37,193 bases of DNA from Nostoc sp. LEGE 06077 (GTDB lineage: Bacteria; Cyanobacteriota; Cyanobacteriia; Cyanobacteriales; Nostocaceae). The notes beneath the pieces were generated by a model. The model was not told where the DNA came from. It searched no databases and was given only the letters and a program-made list of their open reading frames with translations. Of the stretch, positions 16,520 to 24,048 are shown piece after piece. The number at the start of each line of letters is the position of its first letter. The stretch's first letter is position 1. The DNA is taken from the NCBI RefSeq assembly GCF_015207705.1, contig NZ_JADEWI010000069.1, forward strand, positions 1-37,193, read 5' to 3'. The position numbers and the translations under genes were made by a program.

Positions 16520-17596
16520 ATGCCAGGTTTACCAACAAAATTTAATTTTTGGCAACGTCTAAAAATAGCCCGTCGTTCTCTACTATTTGTAGTTGGGTAC
16601 TGTTTGGTACTATCAACTACTTTGCTGAGTTGTAATGCATCTTCTAATAATACTCAACAGCAAGCAGCCGCACCAATTAATGCTGCAAAACAAGTAGTAA
16701 GAATTGTCCGGTCAAAGCAACTTTCTGCACTAGCAGTTTTAGAAAAGCAAGGTAATTTAGAAAAAAGATTAGAACCATTGGGTTTTAAAGTAGAGTGGCC
16801 GGAATTTGCTGCTGGGCCACAACAGTTAGAGGCGCTCAATGCCAACGGACTCGATATTGCTTCTACCGCAGAATCACCTCCAATATTTGCACAAGCAGCT
16901 GGCACACCTCTAGTGTATCTAGCTACTACATCTTTTAGTGGTAAAGCTGTCTCGCTGTTAGTTCCGACAAACTCTCCTGTGAAAGCTATTGCTGACTTAA
17001 AAGGTAAAAAAGTTGCTTTTCAAAAAGCCTCAATTGGTCATTATCTTTTAGTTAAAGCATTAGAATCAGTAGGACTAAAATTAAGTGATGTGCAGTCAGT
17101 TTTCTTACAACCTCCAGATGCCAATGTAGCCTTTAGTCAGGGTAAAGTTGATGGTTGGTTTATCTGGGAACCGTTTGTTACTAGAGCCGAACAAAAGAAA
17201 GTTGGTCGTGTGTTGGTAGATGGTGGTAATTTGCGAGATACGGGCAATTTTTACTCCACTACAAAACAGTTTTATCAAGCACATCCTGATGTGATTAAGG
17301 CATTTTTAGAAGAGCTTGAAAAAGCAGATCTTTGGACGAAGGAACATCGGGAAGAAGTAGCGAAATTATTAGCTCCAGTTACTCAGCTTGATGTACCTAC
17401 TCTCGAAATTATGCACTCTAAGTATGACTATGGTCTGCGACCAATTACTGAGCAAGTGATTGCTAAACAACAAGAAGTTGCAGATAAATGGTACAGCTTG
17501 GGTCAAATACCGAAGAAAGTGAATGTCCGAGATGGATTTTTAACTCCCGAAGAATACGCCAAAATTACTCCGTCGGATGTGTTGGCGAAAAAATAA
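16520..17596 (+). CDS. Sulfonate/nitrate-type ABC substrate-binding lipoprotein (SsuA-like, second copy)
   Basis: A 358-residue periplasmic binding protein with a twin-Arg-containing basic N-terminus (KIARRS), a hydrophobic core and the lipobox STTLLSC (Cys38). Family landmarks are VRIVRSKQLSALAVLEKQGNLE, FAAGPQQLEALNANGLDIA, LKGKKVAFQKASIGHYLL and GKVDGWFIWEPFVTRAE. The WEPF segment is typical of SsuA/TauA aliphatic sulfonate binders. It precedes the TauD-like gene by 31 bp, so the two are probably cotranscribed, which suggests a taurine or related sulfonate ligand. It differs clearly from the first copy and so may serve a different substrate for the same SsuC/SsuB. Confidence 0.88.
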   Translation: MPGLPTKFNFWQRLKIARRSLLFVVGYCLVLSTTLLSCNASSNNTQQQAAAPINAAKQVVRIVRSKQLSALAVLEKQGNLEKRLEPLGFKVEWPEFAAGPQQLEALNANGLDIASTAESPPIFAQAAGTPLVYLATTSFSGKAVSLLVPTNSPVKAIADLKGKKVAFQKASIGHYLLVKALESVGLKLSDVQSVFLQPPDANVAFSQGKVDGWFIWEPFVTRAEQKKVGRVLVDGGNLRDTGNFYSTTKQFYQAHPDVIKAFLEELEKADLWTKEHREEVAKLLAPVTQLDVPTLEIMHSKYDYGLRPITEQVIAKQQEVADKWYSLGQIPKKVNVRDGFLTPEEYAKITPSDVLAKK

Positions 17597-17627
17597 GAAG
17601 GTTTGTAGTTAGAAGTGAGGAAAAACT

Positions 17628-18491
17628 ATGCCAACATTAACATTAACAGAAGCAAAAATTACGCTGCTTGATGCACCTTTGGGTGCGGTGGTGACTGGGT
17701 TGGATGCTAGTCAACCTGTTACACCAGAACTAATTTTACAACTGAAACAAACTTTGCGCGATCGCCACATTTTAATCTTCAAAAATCAAAAGTTGACTGA
17801 TGAGCAACTGGTGAATTTTGCATATTATTTTGGCGACCTATATGTACCACCGGATGATGTTCCTGTTTTGGCTTCTCAACCCGGTGTCACGCCTGTAGTG
17901 ATTAATGTTTCTAATGTCGATGGTGGTTATACAGGTACAGGAGAATTAGCTTTCCATTCTGACCACCATTGGACTCCCCGTCCGTCTGCTGGTTCGTTGC
18001 TTTATGCTTTAGAAGTGCCAAGTCAAGGTGGTGATACTTATTGGTTGAACCTGAATTTGGCTTATGAAGCCTTGGATGAAGCAACTAAACGCCGGATTGC
18101 AGATTTACAGTTGATTACTTATAATCCATTTTTGCGCGATCGCAACTCACCTAAAACGAAATATCGTCTTGACCCCACTATTCCGTTAATTAGTCCTGTA
18201 TTCCCCCATCCTCTAGTCAGGACACATCCTGAAAGTGGCAAGAAAATTCTCTATCTAGACTATGCTACAGAGGTGGAAGTCGTCGGTTTAGCACCAGAAG
18301 AGGGTGCAGAACTCATTGAACAGCTGCGAGAGCATTTAAATCAGCCTCAGTTTTATTACCAACACAAATGGTCTGTCGGCGATATTGTCTATTGGGACAA
18401 TCAAGCTACTTTACACTACCGTCAAGCCTTTGATGCCAATGAGCGCCGAGTTATGAAACGCGTTAGCCTTGCGGGTAGCCGTCCTTTCTAG
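17628..18491 (+). CDS. tauD: TauD/TfdA-family 2-oxoglutarate-dependent dioxygenase
   Basis: A non-haem Fe(II) dioxygenase of 287 residues, close to E. coli TauD (283). The iron ligands are His110 and Asp112 (FHSDHHW) and His263 (TLHYRQAF). Arg274 and Arg278 in NERRVMKR lie at the spacing of the TauD arginines that bind 2-oxoglutarate and the sulfonate. It would hydroxylate the carbon next to sulfur, releasing sulfite; cytoplasmic. It follows a sulfonate-type binding protein and closes the plus-strand arm, with a strong terminator after it. Taurine is the model substrate, but alkylsulfates or other sulfonates are also possible in this family. Confidence 0.87.
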   Translation: MPTLTLTEAKITLLDAPLGAVVTGLDASQPVTPELILQLKQTLRDRHILIFKNQKLTDEQLVNFAYYFGDLYVPPDDVPVLASQPGVTPVVINVSNVDGGYTGTGELAFHSDHHWTPRPSAGSLLYALEVPSQGGDTYWLNLNLAYEALDEATKRRIADLQLITYNPFLRDRNSPKTKYRLDPTIPLISPVFPHPLVRTHPESGKKILYLDYATEVEVVGLAPEEGAELIEQLREHLNQPQFYYQHKWSVGDIVYWDNQATLHYRQAFDANERRVMKRVSLAGSRPF

Positions 18492-18522
18492 AGTTTAATT
18501 TCCCAGGTACCGCGTGATTATT

Positions 18523-18553
18523 TTGGAGTAGTTTGTCCTGCTCCAATTTTTTT
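18523..18553 (+). terminator. Rho-independent terminator after tauD
   Basis: TTGGAGTAG (18523-18531), loop TTTGTC, CTGCTCCAA (18538-18546), then a run of seven T. One U-G pair in a 9-bp stem. A strong candidate. Confidence 0.85.
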
Positions 18554-18647
18554 ATTTATCAAAAGTTAAATGATAGCTTTTCTCAAAAGCTGTAAAAATT
18601 AATTGATATTTTATCTGAAAAGTTTATTGTTCTTAATACAGGATATG

Positions 18648-18677
18648 CGCGGCAAAACCTGATTTTTTTTTGCCGCG
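18648..18677. terminator. Perfect 10-bp stem-loop between tauD and tonB
   Basis: CGCGGCAAAA and TTTTGCCGCG flank a 10-nt loop. No T-run follows, so this may be a dispersed repeat or a protein-binding site rather than a terminator. Confidence 0.35.
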
Positions 18678-18807
18678 ATAACTGTTTGTTCTCACCATAA
18701 AGAGTGCTGTAGCCATATCACTGAAATAAAATCCTAATTCTTAGCTTGATATTTGCCAAGGAGCATTATAAGATGACAGAGTTTAGTGATAATAGGTGGC
18801 AATAACT

Positions 18808-20223
18808 ATGAGCTTTTCCAGCATTGCTGTTGAGCAACGTTCTAAAGAAGCTCAGGCTCTGAGGTTTTTTGTAGGTTACAGTTTGGTGGGTTCCCTGGCG
18901 TTGCATATCGTCCTACTAGGTTCTGGTATAGGCAACTTTTTAGCCAGAGTACCTACTGATGATAATGAACCTATAGAAATGGCGATCGTTGATGCTCCAG
19001 CACCAGAAATAGAAAAAGCTCCTATAGAAGAAAAACAGGAGCCGCCTAATCAAGTTGTGTCTCAGCCTGAACCTCAGATTCCTGAAAGGTCACCTGTTAT
19101 TGCTCAACAACAGTCAATTGCGATCGCTCCAGTCCAAAAATTTGTTGAAAAGCGTCAAATACAGCCTGTCCAACAACAGCCAAAACAGACTATCCAAACA
19201 GATAGATCTTCAACAACTACTAGCTCCAGGACTACGCAGATATCTACAGGCACTGGTGTTATTTCTGGTTCTAGCGGCAAATCCGAATTACCCAGCACTA
19301 GTAACAGTGGTGGCTCTAATGGCAGCACAGGAATTTTAACTGGTAATGGTAGTGGTACAGGTACAGTTGGTACTGGCACGGGTAGCGGTACCGGTACAGG
19401 TAACGGCAATGGTACAGGCACAGGCACAGGTAACGGCACGGGTACTGGTACAGGCACAGGCAATACTAATCCAGTAACGGTAGCACCAAGGGCAGCTAAA
19501 GTTGCAGCCCCAGCGAACCAAGGTAATGGTAATGGTCGTGCTACCTGCCGTCAATGTGATAACAAGTATCCAGAACAAGCTAGACGACGAGGTATTGAAG
19601 GAAAAGTCGGAGTTGCCGTTGATACTGATGCCAATGGAAATGTCACTAATGTGAGATTGACTCGTTCTAGTGGGAATCGAGAGTTAGATGAAGCCCATCT
19701 CAGACAAGCTCGTGAATGGAAACTGAAGCCGACTGAGGGTGGTAGACAAGGAGTAGCAATTGAAACTGATTATGCTCTCCGAGGCTCACGCCGATATCGA
19801 GAAGCTCAAGAACGCAAGCGACAAAGACAAGCTAGAGAAGCAGAACAAAGAAATCAACCAACAGCAACAGCTAATCAAAGTGCAACTAGTGAAACTCCTA
19901 GACGCAGAAGGCGTTTAAATTCAGGAACTATTGTTGATGTTCCCGCTGAAACAAGACAGAGAAGAGAGTCAACATCTACATCAGAAGGTACTTCCCTGCG
20001 TCGTCAATTACGTCAGCGTACTAACACAGATACGCCACAGCCTCGTCCGAGTCAAGCAGCCACATCCAGTGGTGAAAATAATGCTCCAAAAGTGCGTCGT
20101 CGCCGTCGTCCAGATTCTGCTGCAAATTCTGATAGTAGCAGTAAGCTGCGGAATGCTCTGCGCCGTTCTCGACCACAATCTGAGTCTGCGCCTGCTGCTC
20201 CTTCGGAGCCAAAGAGTAATTAA
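18808..20223 (+). CDS. TonB-family energy transducer with Gly/Thr repeat and basic C-terminal tail
   Basis: A 471-residue protein from the ATG at 18808 (a GTG 12 bases upstream is possible). One membrane anchor is near the N-terminus (FFVGYSLVGSLALHIVLL), then a Pro/Glu/Gln-rich periplasmic spacer, then a Gly-Thr repeat (about 179-219) encoded by tandem GGTACA/GGCACA hexamers. The TonB C-terminal domain follows (about 247-327; CRQCDNKYPEQARRRGIEG, DANGNVTNVRLTRSSGNRELD, REWKLKP). Unusually the protein continues for about 140 more residues rich in Arg, Gln, Ser and Thr with RRRRR and RRRRRP clusters. TonB normally ends soon after this domain. It converges on the T4SS-like operon, with 66 bp between; a functional link is untested. 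Confidence 0.82.
   Translation: MSFSSIAVEQRSKEAQALRFFVGYSLVGSLALHIVLLGSGIGNFLARVPTDDNEPIEMAIVDAPAPEIEKAPIEEKQEPPNQVVSQPEPQIPERSPVIAQQQSIAIAPVQKFVEKRQIQPVQQQPKQTIQTDRSSTTTSSRTTQISTGTGVISGSSGKSELPSTSNSGGSNGSTGILTGNGSGTGTVGTGTGSGTGTGNGNGTGTGTGNGTGTGTGTGNTNPVTVAPRAAKVAAPANQGNGNGRATCRQCDNKYPEQARRRGIEGKVGVAVDTDANGNVTNVRLTRSSGNRELDEAHLRQAREWKLKPTEGGRQGVAIETDYALRGSRRYREAQERKRQRQAREAEQRNQPTATANQSATSETPRRRRRLNSGTIVDVPAETRQRRESTSTSEGTSLRRQLRQRTNTDTPQPRPSQAATSSGENNAPKVRRRRRPDSAANSDSSSKLRNALRRSRPQSESAPAAPSEPKSN
19342..19464 (+). repeat. Degenerate hexanucleotide tandem repeat in the tonB-like gene
   Basis: About twenty units of the type GGTACA, GGCACA, GGTAAC, GGCACG encode alternating Gly with Thr, Asn or Ser. 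The multiple of three keeps the frame, so copy number changes would alter only the spacer length. Confidence 0.8.
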
Positions 20224-20230
20224 TGGAAAT

Positions 20231-20261
20231 TGGGTGTAAGGATTTTGCTTACTTACGCCCA
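20231..20261. terminator. Bidirectional hairpin between the convergent tonB and T4SS genes
   Basis: TGGGTGTAAG (20231-20240) and CTTACGCCCA (20252-20261) pair with one wobble across an 11-nt loop. It lies between two converging stop codons; no long T-run. Confidence 0.55.
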
Positions 20262-20289
20262 TACTTGTGTCAATTGCTTTCTCAAGTTT

Positions 20290-20844
20290 TTATCTCGGAT
20301 TTTTCAGACAAGGAGACTTATCATCTGTGGAAGATTCATCACCATAAATTGCTAAAGTATGATATCCAGGATTAGCATCTGTATAAAGTACTCGAAAAGT
20401 ATACAGCTTACTTTTGCCTTGCCCTTCTGTAATTACTGTTAACAGGGTTTGATCAGTGTTTGGCAGTCCAGGAATTTTTAGTTTAGGAATGCGCCTCATT
20501 TGAATGACATTTGCAGCGGAGTTTTTACAATCTCCCGAATTGAAATTTTGATTCTGTCCAAATTGGGTACAGACTGGCCCATCAAAATCTATGGTGACTT
20601 GTGATGGGTCATTTAACCAAACTTTTTTAATTGTTTCCCCAGCTGGTAGAAAGCTTAAATTTGTACCTTGCACATAAGAAACCGTAATAGTTGGTACTAC
20701 CCCACTTAAACCTTGTGCTTGACAAGAAAGCATAGAACGCAAAACTACATTCTGGGCTATGGCACGACCAGCGAATAATATAATTCCAGATGAAACAATT
20801 AAGGAGGCCAGAGAGAAGAAATTAGGGGAATTGGCATTTTTCAT
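20290..20844 (-). CDS. Periplasmic protein resembling the VirB9/TrbG N-terminal domain
   Basis: A 184-residue secreted protein: a signal peptide (LASLIVSSGIILFAGRAIAQ, cut after AIA) and a beta-rich domain. The run ETIKKVWLNDPSQVTIDFDG and then LLTVITEGQGKSKLYTFRVLY resembles the first domain of VirB9/TrbG, in which a hydrophobic strand is followed by an LxVxT strand and a YxFxV strand. The VirB9 C-terminal domain is missing. Four cysteines may pair in the periplasm. It is the last gene of the operon, 34 bp after the VirB10-like gene, the usual neighbour of VirB9. The assignment is by position and weak pattern; a lineage-specific outer component is the alternative. Confidence 0.5.
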   Translation of the reverse strand: MKNANSPNFFSLASLIVSSGIILFAGRAIAQNVVLRSMLSCQAQGLSGVVPTITVSYVQGTNLSFLPAGETIKKVWLNDPSQVTIDFDGPVCTQFGQNQNFNSGDCKNSAANVIQMRRIPKLKIPGLPNTDQTLLTVITEGQGKSKLYTFRVLYTDANPGYHTLAIYGDESSTDDKSPCLKNPR

Positions 20845-20878
20845 GACTGCGATCGCTAAACTAAGTCAAGATTAAAAA

Positions 20879-22447
20879 TTAAAACTGTAGTTGTTGATTC
20901 ACGTATACCTCAACTTCTTTACCAGCAGCTATAAACCACACGTTAGTTTGTTGAGTTAATCGCGCAATTTCCTGTTGGTTGCGTTGGGAAATTTGGGGAA
21001 TTACAGAGTTAAAACCACCTTCTAATACCCCAGCTAAAAGGTTACGTCGGGGATTAGTATTACTCACAATAGTACCTGTAGCAGTCGTTGTGACAACTTG
21101 AGCTTCTGTACGGTTAAATAACTCTGCCGCTTTACCAATACCACCCAATACAAATAATCCTAAATCCATACTGGCAATAGCTCCACTGGAATTAGGAAAT
21201 TTGTTAGCTATTAAAGGTCTGCCTTTAACACCACGAATAATAATGGCATTGTTAGGCAAGCTTGTTTCTGTAATCACACCGTCTTTTTGCGAGACAATTT
21301 TGGTGACATTTAACTGTAATAAACCTTGTTCGGAAATAGATTTAATTTCAGCTAATAACTCAGTTTTCTCTGGAATAGCAACTTCACCATCTGTAGATTT
21401 TAAAGGTTTTTTTAATTGAATGACAAATACGTTTTTATCTTCGTCGTCTTTGTCATTACCTCTTGTTCTGGTAGTTTCCCCAAAAATCGCTGTCGCTACC
21501 ACCGCCTTAGTACTAGTACCCACAGCTACAGTTTTCGGGCCTTGAGTTTGTCCTGGGCTAAGTCTGGGATTTGTCTGAGGTTGTGGTTGAGTTTGGGGTT
21601 GTGTTGTCTCTGGTGAGGTCACAGTATCGTTGTTGTTGGCTGGGGGAACTTGACTGATATTCACCGCAGATGTTCCAGTTGTGGAAACCTGACCATAACT
21701 GCCTAATTTAGCTAACTTTGCCCATTCTTGCAGCGGATCTGGTGGAGCAGGGGGAGTCGTAACTACTGGTGGTGGTGTCAATTCTGGGGCTATGCGACTT
21801 TCTGGGATAACGGGTGTAACAGCAGATGGTCTTGCTAGTGGTGGATTAACTTGACGTGGGACATACACTACCTGGGCTGGTGCTTGGACTGCTGGCCGGA
21901 CATTTCTGATGGCTGTACGGTTAGGTCTGGTATCTGACGAAACTAATCTGACTGGATTTCTGAGATTTTGTTGAGATGCTGCAACTTCATCTGCTTGTTC
22001 AGCGAGAGCTAATTTTGTTTTTAAATCTTCGATTTCTTGTTGTAAGTCTTGTTGGCGGGGAGTCGTGGTGGTTGTGGATGGAGTGGGAACGGAAACAACA
22101 TTACTGTTTGACTTTTGACTGCTACCACTCATGAGTTGAGATAAAAAACCGCCAGCTAACAAAACTACTACTAAGGTGGCAGAACCAACTAAAGTTAATT
22201 TGGCAAAAGGATTTGCAGATAGAGGTTGGGTGGTTTTAACTTCTTCGGGTTCAGTAGTTAAAGCCTCTGGAATGTCTGACTCTTCTTTAGCTTCAACATT
22301 CACAGTTTTTGATTCGTCTTCAAAACCTACTAATCTGGCGATTTTTGATTCCCAGTCGGTAGATTCTGTTTGTTTTTGCGAATCAGAGTGAGGGCGATTC
22401 ACAAGACTTTGAGAAGGGAGTTCTGAAGAAATGGAATAAGAAGTCAT
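20879..22447 (-). CDS. VirB10/TrbI-like T4SS core protein
   Basis: A 522-residue protein with a cytoplasmic N-terminus (about 82 residues), one membrane segment (LTLVGSATLVVVLLAGGFL), a coiled coil (QDLQQEIEDLKTKLALAEQ), a long Pro-rich periplasmic stretch (about 190-320) and a C-terminal beta domain. The latter has the order seen in VirB10: TKAVVATAIFG, VFVIQLKKPL, IPEKTELLAEI, LLQLNVTKIV, GRPLIANKF, a helical LFVLGGIGKAAELF region as in the VirB10 antenna, and a final VWFIAAGKEVEVYVNQ. VirB10 spans both membranes and links inner ATPases to the outer pore. It follows the two VirB8-like genes by 24 bp. Good support for the family from architecture, moderate from motifs. Confidence 0.72.
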   Translation of the reverse strand: MTSYSISSELPSQSLVNRPHSDSQKQTESTDWESKIARLVGFEDESKTVNVEAKEESDIPEALTTEPEEVKTTQPLSANPFAKLTLVGSATLVVVLLAGGFLSQLMSGSSQKSNSNVVSVPTPSTTTTTPRQQDLQQEIEDLKTKLALAEQADEVAASQQNLRNPVRLVSSDTRPNRTAIRNVRPAVQAPAQVVYVPRQVNPPLARPSAVTPVIPESRIAPELTPPPVVTTPPAPPDPLQEWAKLAKLGSYGQVSTTGTSAVNISQVPPANNNDTVTSPETTQPQTQPQPQTNPRLSPGQTQGPKTVAVGTSTKAVVATAIFGETTRTRGNDKDDEDKNVFVIQLKKPLKSTDGEVAIPEKTELLAEIKSISEQGLLQLNVTKIVSQKDGVITETSLPNNAIIIRGVKGRPLIANKFPNSSGAIASMDLGLFVLGGIGKAAELFNRTEAQVVTTTATGTIVSNTNPRRNLLAGVLEGGFNSVIPQISQRNQQEIARLTQQTNVWFIAAGKEVEVYVNQQLQF

Positions 22448-22471
22448 GGTATATAGCTTTGGTGATAATGT

Positions 22472-23152
22472 TTAAGAACAATTTTTGTCTTTTATGTCAC
22501 ATATATTGTAAATTTCTAATCTTGCTTCGCCAAGGCGGTAAGCCGCTAAATGCCAAGACAGGGGTTTATCAGGTAATGATGTTACTGCTTCATCGACGAC
22601 TCTGACTAAAATTTGTTTATTAAAAGAATTTGATTCTCCGAGTTTGTCATAATTACTAAAACTTAATTGGTGAGCATACATTTCTAATTTCCAAGTTCCC
22701 TCTGTGATTTTAGTGGGCTGGGAAATACTATCGATCACAAATACATATTCACTTCCTTTATTAATAGTTTGAAATTGTGCGCCTGATTTTAAATTTGTCA
22801 GTTCTAAAAGTAATTTTTGTTTGATGTTATTGGATATCATCTGAGAGCTAATATCCCAAGCCGTTTGGGGTGGTTGTTGCTCTGACCAAGTTAGCATGAG
22901 GCTCATGGTTTCTCCCACAAACCTCCGAATTGCTTCGGGATATCTTTCAACGCTTGGTTGAGGATCTACTGTGATGGCTTGACCATCTATTAGTTGTACC
23001 AAACTTTGGGGTGTTAATTGTTGTTTCAGAGCTTGTAACATCGACCCATGAAACATTAATAGCAGTAAGGCAAATACATTTAAGCCGAAGGTGGCAACGG
23101 CAAATAAAGGTAAAATGTTGCTTTTTTTATTTTCGGTTTTGAGTATTTGCAT
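22472..23152 (-). CDS. VirB8-like inner membrane protein (second tandem copy)
   Basis: A 226-residue protein with one N-terminal membrane segment (LFAVATFGLNVFALLLLMF) and a periplasmic domain, the bitopic layout of VirB8/TrbF. It is a paralogue of the upstream gene: both have a (L/F)VQ(L/M)IDG motif after the membrane segment, RFV-(G/S)-(E/K)TM, W-S-x-x-x-PPQT, an I-x-x-G-x-W strand, FNK-x-(I/L)LVR, and a LEIY ending. The last five residues include Cys. VirB8 nucleates assembly of the core complex, and a position just before VirB10 is canonical. Direct VirB8 motifs were not recognised; the call rests on topology and gene order. Confidence 0.55.
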   Translation of the reverse strand: MQILKTENKKSNILPLFAVATFGLNVFALLLLMFHGSMLQALKQQLTPQSLVQLIDGQAITVDPQPSVERYPEAIRRFVGETMSLMLTWSEQQPPQTAWDISSQMISNNIKQKLLLELTNLKSGAQFQTINKGSEYVFVIDSISQPTKITEGTWKLEMYAHQLSFSNYDKLGESNSFNKQILVRVVDEAVTSLPDKPLSWHLAAYRLGEARLEIYNICDIKDKNCS

Positions 23153-23199
23153 GAATACTATTTATCAGGTGGATAAAATTAGTTTTGACTATATAAAAT

Positions 23200-24027
23200 T
23201 TACCGAAGAAAACCATTACTTGGTCTATTGTTTAAACATTGATTGGTTTTATCTTCTGGGTTATTGTATTCATCTATTAAACATAAATTCCGAATTTCAT
23301 AAATTTCTAATTTGTCGGTGCGAGTACTATATATTGCTTTTTGGAGGTCTGTGCTATTTTCATTCAGTGGATAGGGAAAATAATCAATTGCACGGACTAA
23401 TAAATCTTTATTAAATGCTGTGACTTTTCGGCGGTTGTCAGAACGTTTGGTTTGCACTAAGTCAGCTACCATTCCCACACGCCATTTACCTGGGGAAATT
23501 TTTTGGGGAGGATAGAGGCGTTTGATGACTAATTGTGCTGTGATGCTTTGGCTGGGAGTGTTTGCAAAAACTTCTGGTGGTGTCAGTTCGGCGATCGCAC
23601 TTAATAAACCTTTACGAAAGTCTTCAGAAATCGCAAAACTAGCTATCCAAGTGCTGGTAGTGACGTTGCGATTACCACCTTTGACAGTTCGCACCTGGAT
23701 TCCTAGGTCTGGTTTGGGTTTAGCGACTTCTTCAATAGTTTGGGGTGGTAAGTTTCCTGACCAGTTAAACATAGCGATCATCGTTTTACTGACGAATCGG
23801 CTAATGGTTTCTGTATCTCTTTCTAACTCATCAGTTGCGGTAGGTGACTTACCATCGATCATTTGCACAAAGTTAGGGGGTTTTCTCAGACTTAGTTGGC
23901 GGATATTTAAGCCTTGAATAATAAATAAAACTAACACTAATATTTGCAAACTGAAAGTAGCGATCACAAAAGTTGTCAATACACTTCCTGTCTGCTTTTG
24001 TTGTCTTTTTTTGAGCAAATTGACCAT
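23200..24027 (-). CDS. VirB8-like inner membrane protein (first tandem copy)
   Basis: A 275-residue protein: a short basic cytoplasmic end (MVNLLKKRQQK), one membrane segment (FVIATFSLQILVLVLFII) and a periplasmic domain. It shares with the next gene FVQMIDG, RFVSKTM, WSGNLPPQT, ISPGKWRVG, FNKDLLVRA and KLEIYEI. The ATG follows AGGGGGTG, a strong ribosome binding site. It lies 22 bp after the VirB6-like gene. Two adjacent paralogues of a VirB8-type protein are uncommon and may form a hetero-oligomer. Function is inferred from layout and order. Confidence 0.55.
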   Translation of the reverse strand: MVNLLKKRQQKQTGSVLTTFVIATFSLQILVLVLFIIQGLNIRQLSLRKPPNFVQMIDGKSPTATDELERDTETISRFVSKTMIAMFNWSGNLPPQTIEEVAKPKPDLGIQVRTVKGGNRNVTTSTWIASFAISEDFRKGLLSAIAELTPPEVFANTPSQSITAQLVIKRLYPPQKISPGKWRVGMVADLVQTKRSDNRRKVTAFNKDLLVRAIDYFPYPLNENSTDLQKAIYSTRTDKLEIYEIRNLCLIDEYNNPEDKTNQCLNNRPSNGFLR

Positions 24028-24048
24028 AGATTCACCCCCTAAGAATAG

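Larger units (their letters stand above)
18492..18807. other. Intergenic region between tauD and tonB-like genes
   Basis: Holds the tauD terminator (18523-18553) and a second perfect stem, CGCGGCAAAA (18648-18657) with TTTTGCCGCG (18668-18677). The remaining sequence is AT-rich and should contain the promoter of the TonB-like gene. Confidence 0.7.

Noticed and set aside
19155-19463. Pro-Val repeat protein on the minus strand
   Set aside because: It is the antisense reading of the Gly/Thr hexamer repeat in the tonB-like gene.
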